Assembly: GCA_964490875.1 (NCBI GenBank)
Contig: CAZBEF010000001.1
Location: forward strand, 310,001-374,000
Reading direction: 5' to 3'
DNA length: 64,000 bases
DNA from: CAYYYG01 sp964490875
GTDB lineage: Bacteria; Patescibacteriota; Microgenomatia; UBA1406; GWC2-37-13
Shown here: piece after piece, positions 7,310-15,502 of the stretch
How the letters are laid out: the number at the start of each line of letters is the position of its first letter
How positions within the stretch are numbered: the stretch's first letter is position 1
Translations under genes and position numbers: made by a program
Notes under the pieces: generated by a model
The model's database searches: none
Told to the model about the DNA's origin: nothing
What the model saw: only the letters and a program-made list of their open reading frames with translations

Positions 7310-8314
7310 TTAATTTACTAAATATAAGGGTTTTCCCTCTGTATAAGAGATAGCAGCTTCAATTATCGTTTCGGTCAAATTAGAATAAGCTTCTATAGAC
7401 TGTGAACCTAAATGGGGTGTAATTATAATATTACTCTTTCGCACATTCAGTAGTCGTAAAACATCTTCCGTAACCAAATAATCAAGTCCGATACCACCAA
7501 ATCGTTTATCATTTTTAATGACATATTCCATATCTATCAGATCAGGATGCGATACAGAAACCAAAAGCGCATTATTTTTTATCAATCTTAAATGATTTGC
7601 ATTTAAGAAATGACGCATAGTGTGTTTATCGTATGACAAAGAAATATAAATAATGTCGGATTGCGACAGTAGTTTACTCAGAGGAACTAATTCAACACCG
7701 GGAACATATTTGCGTGTTCTATTAAAGCCTAGTACTTTCATTCCCAAACCTTGAGCAAGCTCCGCGCTTCTTTGGCCGATATTTCCTAACCCGATAATTC
7801 CAATAGTTTGATGACTTAGAGGTTTTCTAATAAGATATGGAATAACTGGATGACCAGGGCAGATATCGTTTATCGACTCTCTTAGGGTATATTCTTTAAA
7901 CCCAATGTCTTGTCCCTTAACAATTTTTCGAGCAGTTTCAATGCGATTATTTAATGCCATAACCATCCCAATACCTACCTCTGCTACATCATGGGTGGCA
8001 TAATCTCTTAAATGAGCTAGCTTTACATGATATTTATTAAGGAGGTTGATATCTATTTTGTCGTACGCAGTAGTATTAACTATCAATAATTCTAACTTTT
8101 TACAAGCTTTCAGTAATTTCTCGCTTAACGTAAACATAAATTGGTCCATAATGACAATATTTCTATTTTCAATTCGTTTGATAGCAACATCCTCTGAAGA
8201 AGTATCTTTATAGACGGCTACATCTATAAATCTTTTTTTTAGTAGACTGATTTGACTTGCTGTAAACATACAGTCATTCAATATCACTAGTGATTTTTTG
8301 CTTTGATTTTTCAT
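7310..8314 (-). CDS. D-isomer-specific 2-hydroxyacid dehydrogenase homologue with altered active site
   Basis: The 334-aa protein has the family layout: a catalytic-domain segment 'HDVAEVGIGMVMAL' (108-121), the NAD-binding GLGNIG (175-180), and the catalytic-histidine block TPHLGSQS with H301. The conserved substrate-binding Arg of the 'NTARG' motif is His here (SVSHPDL, H256), and the usual 'DVFExEP' reads LDYLVTED. It may therefore reduce an unusual 2-oxo acid, act in reverse, or be inactive. A reductase for a 2-ketoarginine-type acid would fit the neighbouring arginine oxidase (inference). It is transcribed with the ABC-F gene and divergent from the SHMT-like gene. Confidence 0.8.
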   Translation of the reverse strand: MKNQSKKSLVILNDCMFTASQISLLKKRFIDVAVYKDTSSEDVAIKRIENRNIVIMDQFMFTLSEKLLKACKKLELLIVNTTAYDKIDINLLNKYHVKLAHLRDYATHDVAEVGIGMVMALNNRIETARKIVKGQDIGFKEYTLRESINDICPGHPVIPYLIRKPLSHQTIGIIGLGNIGQRSAELAQGLGMKVLGFNRTRKYVPGVELVPLSKLLSQSDIIYISLSYDKHTMRHFLNANHLRLIKNNALLVSVSHPDLIDMEYVIKNDKRFGGIGLDYLVTEDVLRLLNVRKSNIIITPHLGSQSIEAYSNLTETIIEAAISYTEGKPLYLVN

Positions 8315-8383
8315 AAATCGTGAAAACTATTGTACTATAGTTGAGTGTTACAAGATGATATATTATAATAGATCACTAATTAT

Positions 8384-9634
8384 ATGGCTGTACAACTTGC
8401 TGAACTTCAAAAAAAACTTAATATAGCTGTAAAAAAACAGGATGAATATGAATCAAATACAATAAATTTGATTGCGGCAGATAGTGCTACACCCTTCAAA
8501 TACCTTCATAATCTCCCCTATAAAAGATATGCTATAACCGAAGGACTTCTTAATAAGAGGCCATATGCTGGTGTTGCTTATTTTGACGAAATAGAACAAA
8601 TTGCGGTTGATGCTGCCTGTAATATATTTAATGCTGAACACGCCAATGTACAACCTCATTCTGGCAGTCAAGCAAACCAAGCTGTATATCAAGGTTTACT
8701 GGAAAATGGGGATCGAGTTCTTGCCATGAGTTTTGCTGCTGGAGGACATCTTACTCACGGTCTACATATTAATTTTTCAGGACGTTTTTATGACTTTGAG
8801 TTTTATGAAGTAAATAGAGATACAGGTTTATTAGACTATGATGAAATTGAAAGCAAAGCTTTAAAATTTAAACCTAAGCTCATTGTGTGCGGAGCTTCTT
8901 CTTATCCAAGGGTAATTGATTTCAAAAGGTTAAGAAAAATATGTGACAAAATACATGCTTATCTGATGGCTGATATTTCCCATCCTGCAGGTCTTATTGC
9001 GGCTAATCTTTTTCCACAACCATTTCCGTACACAGATGCAGTAACTCTAACACTTGATAAGACTATGAGAGGACCACATGGTGGAATTGTTTTATGTAAG
9101 TCCGAACTAAAAAATAAAATTGATAAAGGCGTTCATCCTGGTGTGCAATCGAGTGTTCCTCTCCAGAGGATATATCAAATAGCTCAGTGTCTTATAGATG
9201 CCGGAACAAATTGGTATAAAGATTACGCTAAACAAGTATTAAAAAATATTCGTGTGTTTGAAAAAGAGTTCAATAAATATGAAAATTTCGTTGTGACTGG
9301 TGGAACCGATACTCATATGATAATTCTGAATACTTATTCTGTGTTTAAATTAACTGGTAAACAAGCTGAAGAATTACTTGAAGAAGTAGGTTTGCTGTCC
9401 AATAGACAAGTAGTTCCGAACGAAACGCTTAAGCCATACATATCCAGTGGTTTAAGACTTGGTACGGCATGGACAACATCACGAGGATATAAAGAAAAAG
9501 ATATAAAAATCGTTGCCGGAATCATTTTAGACTTATTTAACAATCCTGAAAACTCTAAAATAAAAAATGAATGCAAAAAGAAAGTTAAACAGTTGATATC
9601 AATTAAGCGCCTTGGAGATGTATGGGCCGAATAA
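8384..9634 (+). CDS. divergent serine hydroxymethyltransferase-like PLP enzyme
   Basis: At 416 aa this matches SHMT length and order: NVQPHSGSQAN (88-98), GGHLTHG (120-126), ADISHPAGL with D197 (PLP ring) and H200, LDKTMRGPHGG with K226 (Schiff base), and SGLRLGT with the carboxylate-binding Arg. Departures are clear: the His before the PLP lysine (THK) is Asp (LDK), the N-terminal LIASEN-type block reads LIAADS, and the RYYGG block reads RPYAG. Such divergence is known in SHMT-fold aldolases and transaldolases of natural-product pathways. A C-C bond-forming or breaking step on a hydroxy amino acid is likely; the housekeeping glyA role is less likely. The kinase gene follows after 3 bp. Confidence 0.82.
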   Translation: MAVQLAELQKKLNIAVKKQDEYESNTINLIAADSATPFKYLHNLPYKRYAITEGLLNKRPYAGVAYFDEIEQIAVDAACNIFNAEHANVQPHSGSQANQAVYQGLLENGDRVLAMSFAAGGHLTHGLHINFSGRFYDFEFYEVNRDTGLLDYDEIESKALKFKPKLIVCGASSYPRVIDFKRLRKICDKIHAYLMADISHPAGLIAANLFPQPFPYTDAVTLTLDKTMRGPHGGIVLCKSELKNKIDKGVHPGVQSSVPLQRIYQIAQCLIDAGTNWYKDYAKQVLKNIRVFEKEFNKYENFVVTGGTDTHMIILNTYSVFKLTGKQAEELLEEVGLLSNRQVVPNETLKPYISSGLRLGTAWTTSRGYKEKDIKIVAGIILDLFNNPENSKIKNECKKKVKQLISIKRLGDVWAE

Positions 9635-9637
9635 TAT

Positions 9638-10303
9638 ATGACTGAAAAATTTGACTTCATAAAACCACATAATGTTATTTTTTTTACGGGCGCACCCTTG
9701 TCAGGTAAATCGACTATTGCTCCAGAATTGAATGCGCGATTCAATAATTCTGTGATGCAGCACATGGATGTTATAAGGTTACTATCACAAGAAGTTGAGT
9801 TACAAAAGCCTGAAGATCAACGTAATAATTTTGTTTTTTATGGATCTACCGATGCGTATAAGCTTGTTGGAGACGGCAGTTACTCGCCAGAGCGACTTGT
9901 AGAAGGTTATAGACTGTATTCTATGGCAGTTTCGAGATTGCTATTTTCTGTCTTTAATAAGCTCAATCCGGAAGATATAGATAATATGACGGTCGAAGGT
10001 GTTCAGATTATGCCTGAATTAGTAGCGCCTCATTTAAAACGTGACGGTTCTGGCCTCATTGTTCTCACTGCCGACGAAGCACAATTTACGCACAATAGAA
10101 ATAAAGTATTTTCTGATGATACCATAAAAGCAAAATATTCGAATGACAGACTAATGCTCGTACAAAATGAGATTTTGCGTCAAACAAATGGATTACCCAA
10201 AGATAAAGTAATGATAGCCGAAAATACTGGGAATGTGGATCAAGTGGTAGGTATGATGTTACAATTTCTTACCAAAAATAATTTCATCACTCCGTCTGTC
10301 TAA
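9638..10303 (+). CDS. P-loop small-molecule kinase-like protein
   Basis: The 221-aa protein carries an N-terminal Walker A, GAPLSGKST (18-26), followed by 'QHMDVIRLLS', the position where AAA_33, zeta-toxin and 2-phosphoglycerate-kinase-like phosphotransferases keep a catalytic or substrate-binding Asp. A later 'DNMTVEGVQIMPELV' resembles the 'EGvhl.P' block of 2-phosphoglycerate-kinase-type proteins. It probably phosphorylates a small hydroxylated metabolite. It is separated by 3 bp from the SHMT-like gene, so the two products probably act together. A self-resistance kinase is an alternative. Substrate unknown. Confidence 0.65.
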   Translation: MTEKFDFIKPHNVIFFTGAPLSGKSTIAPELNARFNNSVMQHMDVIRLLSQEVELQKPEDQRNNFVFYGSTDAYKLVGDGSYSPERLVEGYRLYSMAVSRLLFSVFNKLNPEDIDNMTVEGVQIMPELVAPHLKRDGSGLIVLTADEAQFTHNRNKVFSDDTIKAKYSNDRLMLVQNEILRQTNGLPKDKVMIAENTGNVDQVVGMMLQFLTKNNFITPSV

Positions 10304-10310
10304 ACTTTTG

Positions 10311-10384
10311 CGAGCTCGAAAGGAGTCGAACCTCTATCTTCCTGCTTAGAATGCAGGTACTCTATCCAATTGAGTTACGAGCTC
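10311..10384 (-). tRNA. tRNA-Arg (anticodon UCU)
   Basis: The minus strand folds into a complete cloverleaf: acceptor GAGCTCG/CGAGCTC, D-arm ACTC..GAGT, anticodon arm CCTGC-ATTCTAA-GCAGG with TCT at 34-36, T-arm AGAGG-TTCGACT-CCTTT and discriminator G. CCA is not encoded, as for the other tRNA here. The 5' end overlaps the last 10 bp of the 607-aa gene, whose stop codon lies in the acceptor stem. Anticodon UCU reads AGA/AGG, frequent arginine codons in this AT-rich DNA. Confidence 0.95.
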
Positions 10385-12198
10385 TCTATTGTAAAACCTT
10401 TAATAAGTCCGCAATTTTTATTCTTTAAAGACTCAAGATATGACATTACAGGATTAGGCATTAGCTCTTTTACTGTCCCATCTGGTAATAGTCTATTAAC
10501 AAATAATGTTACATCGTTTTTTATTTTAGTACGTAAGTATTTTACAAATAATTTAGGAGTATTGTTAAAAGTCAGTTCTGAATTAAAAAAAACTTTATTT
10601 ATTCCTATATAGTTGGAATAATTGAGAATAGCATTATAAATGCTTTCAAGTCGCTTATTATTTCTCATTAGTCTGTCAGAACCTTCTATACTATCAACAA
10701 GAATTAACATCTGATCATTTTGATTTTTAACTAACCCCAAATGAATTCTTCCGATTCTTAAGTCATTATTCCATATATCAAGATTTGTCAAAGAAATATC
10801 TGATAAATAAGAGGGAGCATACAGATCTGCAGATTTTCCTAAGCTGGTGCAGGAATATAGTTCATCGGACCGAGCATAATCAATCCATGGATCTCGATCC
10901 CATGTTTTAATATATAAATCTTTGTTGCTATATAATTGCCGAAATTTACTATCATTTCCCTCTATAAGCTCTTTATAAACTAATAATTTTCCTGTTACTT
11001 CTTTATTAATAGATACGTTTGCGAGATAAGTTATAAGTTCAAGGATATCACCATCATTATGGTGCAGTTTTATTTTTTCAAACAAATTTCTATTAATTGC
11101 GAATATCTTTCGGGTAAGAAATTTATAATAACAGTTAGGGATTAATGTTTTTTTTATTTCAGAATAAATAAATTCATTTGTAACAGGAGCTGTGGCATAA
11201 ATCCATTTTTTGAACCATTTATTGTTAGTACTATTATTAATAGTCGATATTTTTTTGCTTATTTTTTTATTTGATATGACATATTGTTTGTAATTATTTT
11301 TACACAATTGATTAAGAATATTGTTTTTCTGAAAAGTATCATAGCGTGGCCAATTTGAGATCATCGCATAAAAGTATTTATCTTTAAGTAGGGTGGGATA
11401 ATCCTGAATCGAATCTAAATTATTTTGCTCTAAAAGCATAATTTTTGTTTTATTGTCATTGGTATTTATTTTTGATTTTTTGCTCGTGAGTAGTTTAGAC
11501 TTTTCTGGATATTTCAAAAATAAATGTAAATATTCTTTATTAATATCAGCAAGTTTGCTGCATTCCAATAGTATGTTTTTTAGTGATATTGTCTTCAATA
11601 TTTTGCTTGTATTTTCAATAAATGCTGTTGATATGTCATATCCATACGTTTCATGTAAGTGTATGCATACTAAAAAGTAATCTTCTATCTGAGAAAATGG
11701 AATTATTGTATTTAAGATATGTGCCTGACGCATGATAGGACCACTCATTATTTTCAGGCGACTAGAGTTCTTTATCACTTTTTGCAGTAATATTTTGTAA
11801 TATTTGTATTCTGTTTCCAACAGAATATCCTCTAAATCATTAGTATGAAGGTCCGAACTGCCCATGAGATATGCCAGATTTCTAGCCCCATAGTCTTTAA
11901 TATTTATCATGAGTTCGATGTATTCATCAAGAATATTATAGAAAAGGAGTACCGGAAGCTTTTCAATAAAAAAGGAAGCGGCAAAATAGCTCACATTTGA
12001 TAGCTCTTCAATAAAAGGAACTGTTTTTGAAAATTGTTTCACAGTTAGAAGAAGTAAATTTTCAATATATAAATGCTTATTTTTTGCAATAAGTGGGTCT
12101 TCTTCTGAAAGTTTATCAAGCAACTTAAGAGCAGCAGCAGCATTTTTTATGCCGAATTTCTTTTGAATAAGCTCTATAGCAATCTGATCTCTATCCAT
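10375..12198 (-). CDS. unknown 607-aa protein in the arginine cluster
   Basis: I place the start at the ATG at 12198 (MDRDQIAIELIQ) because a TATAAT at 12206-12211 lies 7 nt upstream; the longer frame to 12234 would start above the promoter. I recognise no family. The N-terminal two thirds are helical and Lys/Asn-rich; the C-terminal 150 residues are better structured, with 'DPWIDYARSDELYSCTSLG', 'IGRIHLGLV', 'LILVDSIEGSDRL' and 'IGINKVFFNSE', a strand-helix pattern that could be acyltransferase-like (weak). No signal peptide. The last codons and stop overlap the tRNA-Arg gene, so a transcript would run into the tRNA. Divergent from the Ddl-like gene. Confidence 0.7.
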   Translation of the reverse strand: MDRDQIAIELIQKKFGIKNAAAALKLLDKLSEEDPLIAKNKHLYIENLLLLTVKQFSKTVPFIEELSNVSYFAASFFIEKLPVLLFYNILDEYIELMINIKDYGARNLAYLMGSSDLHTNDLEDILLETEYKYYKILLQKVIKNSSRLKIMSGPIMRQAHILNTIIPFSQIEDYFLVCIHLHETYGYDISTAFIENTSKILKTISLKNILLECSKLADINKEYLHLFLKYPEKSKLLTSKKSKINTNDNKTKIMLLEQNNLDSIQDYPTLLKDKYFYAMISNWPRYDTFQKNNILNQLCKNNYKQYVISNKKISKKISTINNSTNNKWFKKWIYATAPVTNEFIYSEIKKTLIPNCYYKFLTRKIFAINRNLFEKIKLHHNDGDILELITYLANVSINKEVTGKLLVYKELIEGNDSKFRQLYSNKDLYIKTWDRDPWIDYARSDELYSCTSLGKSADLYAPSYLSDISLTNLDIWNNDLRIGRIHLGLVKNQNDQMLILVDSIEGSDRLMRNNKRLESIYNAILNYSNYIGINKVFFNSELTFNNTPKLFVKYLRTKIKNDVTLFVNRLLPDGTVKELMPNPVMSYLESLKNKNCGLIKGFTIESS

Positions 12199-12205
12199 GT
12201 CACGA

Positions 12206-12225
12206 ATTATAGAACATGTTATAAT
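12206..12225. promoter_or_regulatory. divergent -10 elements between unknown protein and Ddl-like genes
   Basis: On the minus strand TATAAT (12206-12211) stands 7 nt before the ATG at 12198, a leaderless arrangement. On the plus strand TATAAT (12220-12225), preceded by TGT as an extended -10, precedes the Ddl-like ATG at 12251 by 25 nt. The two -10 elements are 8 bp apart, so the polymerases would compete for the same DNA. Confidence 0.5.
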
Positions 12226-12250
12226 TATTCTCAATTAAAAATCCAAGCAT

Positions 12251-13198
12251 ATGAAATCAATATTAAAAGATATAAAACTTGCCTTAATTACGGGTGGCTG
12301 GACAGGAGAAAGAGAAGAAAGTATAGGAATATCAAGAAATGTGGAAAAAATATTGAAAGAGAATGGAGTAACGCCAAAGTTCATTATATTGGATAAGACC
12401 GCTGATTTATTGCCTCAATTAGAAGACTTAAATGTAGATTTTGCCTTAGTAATGATGTCTGAAGAGGTACCAATACAACCGATCCTTGATACTTTAGGTA
12501 TTCCGTACAATGGTTCATCAAATATGGTGACAGCATTATCCCTAAATAAAGATTTTATTAAAATAATATTAGATAAATATGGTGTGACTGTGCCGAAAGA
12601 TGTAATTTATGAAAAAGGTAAGAAACTTCCGAAAATTAATTTCTCACTACCTTATGTCGTAAAACCAATGAGATGCGGATCTTCATGTGGTGTATCGTTG
12701 GTAAAGACAGTAGATCAGTTGAATAAAGCATGTGAGTTAGCATTTAAACATGATTCGAAGATACTTATTGAAGAATATATTAATGGAGAAGAAGTGACCA
12801 TCCCTGTTATTGGTGATTTTATTATGAATCCGGTTAAAATATTTTCTCCTTCAGGTATATGGGATGAAGAAAGAAAAAATAACCTACAAGTTGAAATGCT
12901 TGCAGTCAAGCCAGAAGAAAAAGTTTTAATGCAAGAAGTGAATTATGTAGTCAATTCTATGAGAGATATATTTGAGTTGGAAAGTTTTTGGAGAGTTGAC
13001 ACAATATTTAAAGATGGTAAATTGTACGTACTCGAATTAAATACGCAGCCTTGTCTTGCAGGCGGTAAAAATGGTGTTTTGCCTACGTCTGAACGAGCTA
13101 TGGGTTGGACACATTTTGATTTCGTATCAAAAGTAGTAGAAGAAGCTTATAAAAGAAAAACCTTTAAGCACAAAAGAATAATTAAAATTGTTGGTTAG
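12251..13198 (+). CDS. D-alanine-D-alanine ligase-like ATP-grasp ligase
   Basis: The 315-aa protein has Ddl order: N-terminal GGWTGEREESI (Ddl: GGxSxEhEvS), ATP-grasp 'YVVKPMRCGSSCGVS' near 135-149, 'LIEEYINGEEVTIPVIG' near 172-188, and the metal/substrate loop 'VLELNTQPCL' near 274-283. It should join two amino acids through an acyl phosphate. The EhE motif reads EREE and the ENT-PG motif is NTQPC, so it is not a standard housekeeping Ddl. Ddl homologues occur as dipeptide ligases or resistance copies in D-cycloserine-type clusters. Its end overlaps the convergent aminotransferase by 17 bp. Cell-wall Ddl remains possible. Confidence 0.85.
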   Translation: MKSILKDIKLALITGGWTGEREESIGISRNVEKILKENGVTPKFIILDKTADLLPQLEDLNVDFALVMMSEEVPIQPILDTLGIPYNGSSNMVTALSLNKDFIKIILDKYGVTVPKDVIYEKGKKLPKINFSLPYVVKPMRCGSSCGVSLVKTVDQLNKACELAFKHDSKILIEEYINGEEVTIPVIGDFIMNPVKIFSPSGIWDEERKNNLQVEMLAVKPEEKVLMQEVNYVVNSMRDIFELESFWRVDTIFKDGKLYVLELNTQPCLAGGKNGVLPTSERAMGWTHFDFVSKVVEEAYKRKTFKHKRIIKIVG

Positions 13199-14645
13199 TC
13201 TCAAGAAATTTTTTTCTGTCGGTTAAATAGGTCTTATTAAATCGGAATAACCTTTTAAATCCTTCAATAAATATCTTTGTGTCGAAAGCAAAGGTTACTC
13301 TCATCCATACGCCAAGATTAGAATCATCTTCCCATTTTTTTTGGTTAAAACCAAAGTATGGCCCTAACTGTATTTTTATCCCTTCTACTAAATATAAATT
13401 TATACAGTAATCAAACTGATTGATGCTAGGCAGAGATGAAAATTTGATGAATGTATTAAATGCTGAAAATTTATTTATAACATACGCATTCTCTTTGCGT
13501 AGGAAAGATGAGATTTTATTATAGTTGTTGCCGTAAAAACGCATTATCTTCTTATGATGCTCTATATATAAAGCATAATCATGTAGTAAGCTATTGAGTG
13601 GGATAGATTTAAAGTAACTTATAGAACGGAATAAGTCATATGCTTTATTTATATATTCTTTCTTAGTTTCATGTATGCTTTTATACGATACTGTTCTGAA
13701 AAAAGAGTCCATTAGCATTAAGGATTTTAAGTTAGATCCAGTAGAAAAGAAAACTCGATTCTCTTGGGCTTTTTTGACATATTTAATTAAATCAAGGTTT
13801 TTAGAGTAGACATATCCTATTCTAAATCCAGGTAAGTTTCTATCCTTTGAAAAAGATTTGACGATTACAATATTTTTTAGGGCATTTAATTGTTTAGCTA
13901 AATAATCTGTGCCCAGGTTATGGGTATTAAACAATAGATCTATAAACACTTCATCAAATAAGATGAGTATATTATTTTTTACAGCGATTTGTATGATTTG
14001 AGCCAATTCTTCGTTTGTATAAAGTTCTCCTGTAGGGTTATTTGGTTGAGTAATAATGATAAGTTTTGTTTTTCTTGTAATTCCTTTTACTATTGCACCA
14101 GTATTGATAAAACGTTCATTTTTCTTAAAATCAGGAGTGATGACTTCTTTAAACTTCAAAGCGTGGAATCGACTTGCAAAATTAAAGAGATAATAAGAAG
14201 GAACTGGAGCTAATACTTCTGCGCCTTTATAATTCTTTGCGATATATTCAATTATTGAAGATATGCCGCCAGTCGCACCCTCAGTGACACAAAAATCATC
14301 CGGTGAGTATATTTGCTCGTTTAGCCGTGCATTTTCAGCAATAGATAATCCTGCTCTAACTGACTGACTTCCAGCTGGCGAACAGTACTCTCTATAATAG
14401 TTGTGATTTAAGATATCTTCCGTTATTATCTTAAGATATTTATCGAAAGCAAGTACTTGAGAGGTACCAGATGATAAATTAACAACTTTTGATTTTATTT
14501 CTGGTGTCAAAAGGTAAGAGTCATTTGCATATATAACTTCCATAATTTCTCCAAAAGAAAGTTTGTGTGCACTTTGTGAGATAGTTCTTTTTATTAACTT
14601 TAAAACTTTCTTTTTTTGATCCGCACTAATATAATTGGTTTTCAT
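13182..14645 (-). CDS. class I/II PLP-dependent aminotransferase
   Basis: The 487-aa protein has aminotransferase fold I signatures: 'CVTEGATGGISSIIEYI' (cofactor phosphate region), APVPSYYLF, ITQPNNPTGELY, 'LILFDEVFIDLLF' (Asp to the PLP nitrogen) and the PLP lysine in VKSFSKDRNLPGFRIGY. About 100 extra residues follow the core, and no family-specific name can be given. Aminotransferases of this type interconvert 2-oxo acids and amino acids; here it could re-aminate a ketoarginine-derived intermediate (inference). Its ATG overlaps the ATP-grasp stop by 4 bp (ATGA), giving translational coupling in the unit running from 16609 down to 13182. Confidence 0.85.
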   Translation of the reverse strand: MKTNYISADQKKKVLKLIKRTISQSAHKLSFGEIMEVIYANDSYLLTPEIKSKVVNLSSGTSQVLAFDKYLKIITEDILNHNYYREYCSPAGSQSVRAGLSIAENARLNEQIYSPDDFCVTEGATGGISSIIEYIAKNYKGAEVLAPVPSYYLFNFASRFHALKFKEVITPDFKKNERFINTGAIVKGITRKTKLIIITQPNNPTGELYTNEELAQIIQIAVKNNILILFDEVFIDLLFNTHNLGTDYLAKQLNALKNIVIVKSFSKDRNLPGFRIGYVYSKNLDLIKYVKKAQENRVFFSTGSNLKSLMLMDSFFRTVSYKSIHETKKEYINKAYDLFRSISYFKSIPLNSLLHDYALYIEHHKKIMRFYGNNYNKISSFLRKENAYVINKFSAFNTFIKFSSLPSINQFDYCINLYLVEGIKIQLGPYFGFNQKKWEDDSNLGVWMRVTFAFDTKIFIEGFKRLFRFNKTYLTDRKKFLETNQQF

Positions 14646-15499
14646 TTTCGGTTAAGCATTTGATAAAAAGACTCAAGAAATTTACTTTGCGTCTTTTTAT
14701 CGATCTTTGTAATATAAAATACGGGATCTATTAAATCAACCTCTAATAGGTAGTATTTATTTCGATACCTGATCCAGTCGAGTCGGGCGTACGAAGGTAC
14801 ATTTGAATATGAATTTATTATACGTATGCACTGATTGATTAGATCTTGTGAGGGATGTACTTGTTCATAATTATCCCAATACATTAAATACTCACCCTGT
14901 CTTCGAGGCTTTTTCAATACAGAATGCGAATACTCTCCATGTATGAATATTAATGAGGTCTCTCCTAAATATATACTGGGCAAGAATTCTTGAATTAAAA
15001 TACCACCATATAGCTTAATGTTTTGATCTATTAGTTCTTTACTTAATTCCGTTTTGGTTAATTTTTTTATTCCATACGAGCTTTCTCCCACTTGTGGTTT
15101 GATAATTATTTCAGGCGATTGAATATGCGAAATTTCACTATAATCTTCAACAGAATCTATTTTTACTGAAGGAACTATATTTATTCCTATTTGTGCAAGA
15201 TCGAAAAGATATGCTTTATTACTGTTTGCTCTTATTAGCGAAGATGAATTAAAAAGTTTCAAAGCAATTTTTTCAATACTCTCTATCAAATCTAGAAATA
15301 TATTAATGTTTTTATAATATTCAAACGGGTGCCGAATAAGTACAATTTTATTTTTCAATTCTGTTATATTCATCTTCCTCCAATCAAGTATATGTACATT
15401 GAATTGTTTTTTTAGATAGTCTAATAAAACAATGTCATCTGTGTAATAAATCCCCCAGTCCTCATAGTGATGAATGACCAATAAATCTGTCTTTTCCAT
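14642..15499 (-). CDS. ATP-grasp ligase, RimK/GshB/DcsG-like
   Basis: The 285-aa protein shows ATP-grasp landmarks: IIKPQVGESSYGIKKL (phosphate-binding loop, about 131-146), 'GGILIQEFLP' (adenine-contact strand), 'GETSLIFIHGEYSHSVLKK' and 'ARLDWIRYRNKYYLLEVD' (metal-binding Glu/Asp near the end). The GETSLIF...YSHSVLKKP block is the pattern I associate with small ATP-grasp enzymes that form amide bonds or rings, including D-cycloserine synthetase DcsG. It starts 3 bp after the HDAC-like gene and overlaps the aminotransferase by 4 bp. Substrates are unknown; a peptide ligase or cyclo-ligase is the best reading. Confidence 0.78.
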   Translation of the reverse strand: MEKTDLLVIHHYEDWGIYYTDDIVLLDYLKKQFNVHILDWRKMNITELKNKIVLIRHPFEYYKNINIFLDLIESIEKIALKLFNSSSLIRANSNKAYLFDLAQIGINIVPSVKIDSVEDYSEISHIQSPEIIIKPQVGESSYGIKKLTKTELSKELIDQNIKLYGGILIQEFLPSIYLGETSLIFIHGEYSHSVLKKPRRQGEYLMYWDNYEQVHPSQDLINQCIRIINSYSNVPSYARLDWIRYRNKYYLLEVDLIDPVFYITKIDKKTQSKFLESFYQMLNRK

Positions 15500-15502
15500 G
15501 TT

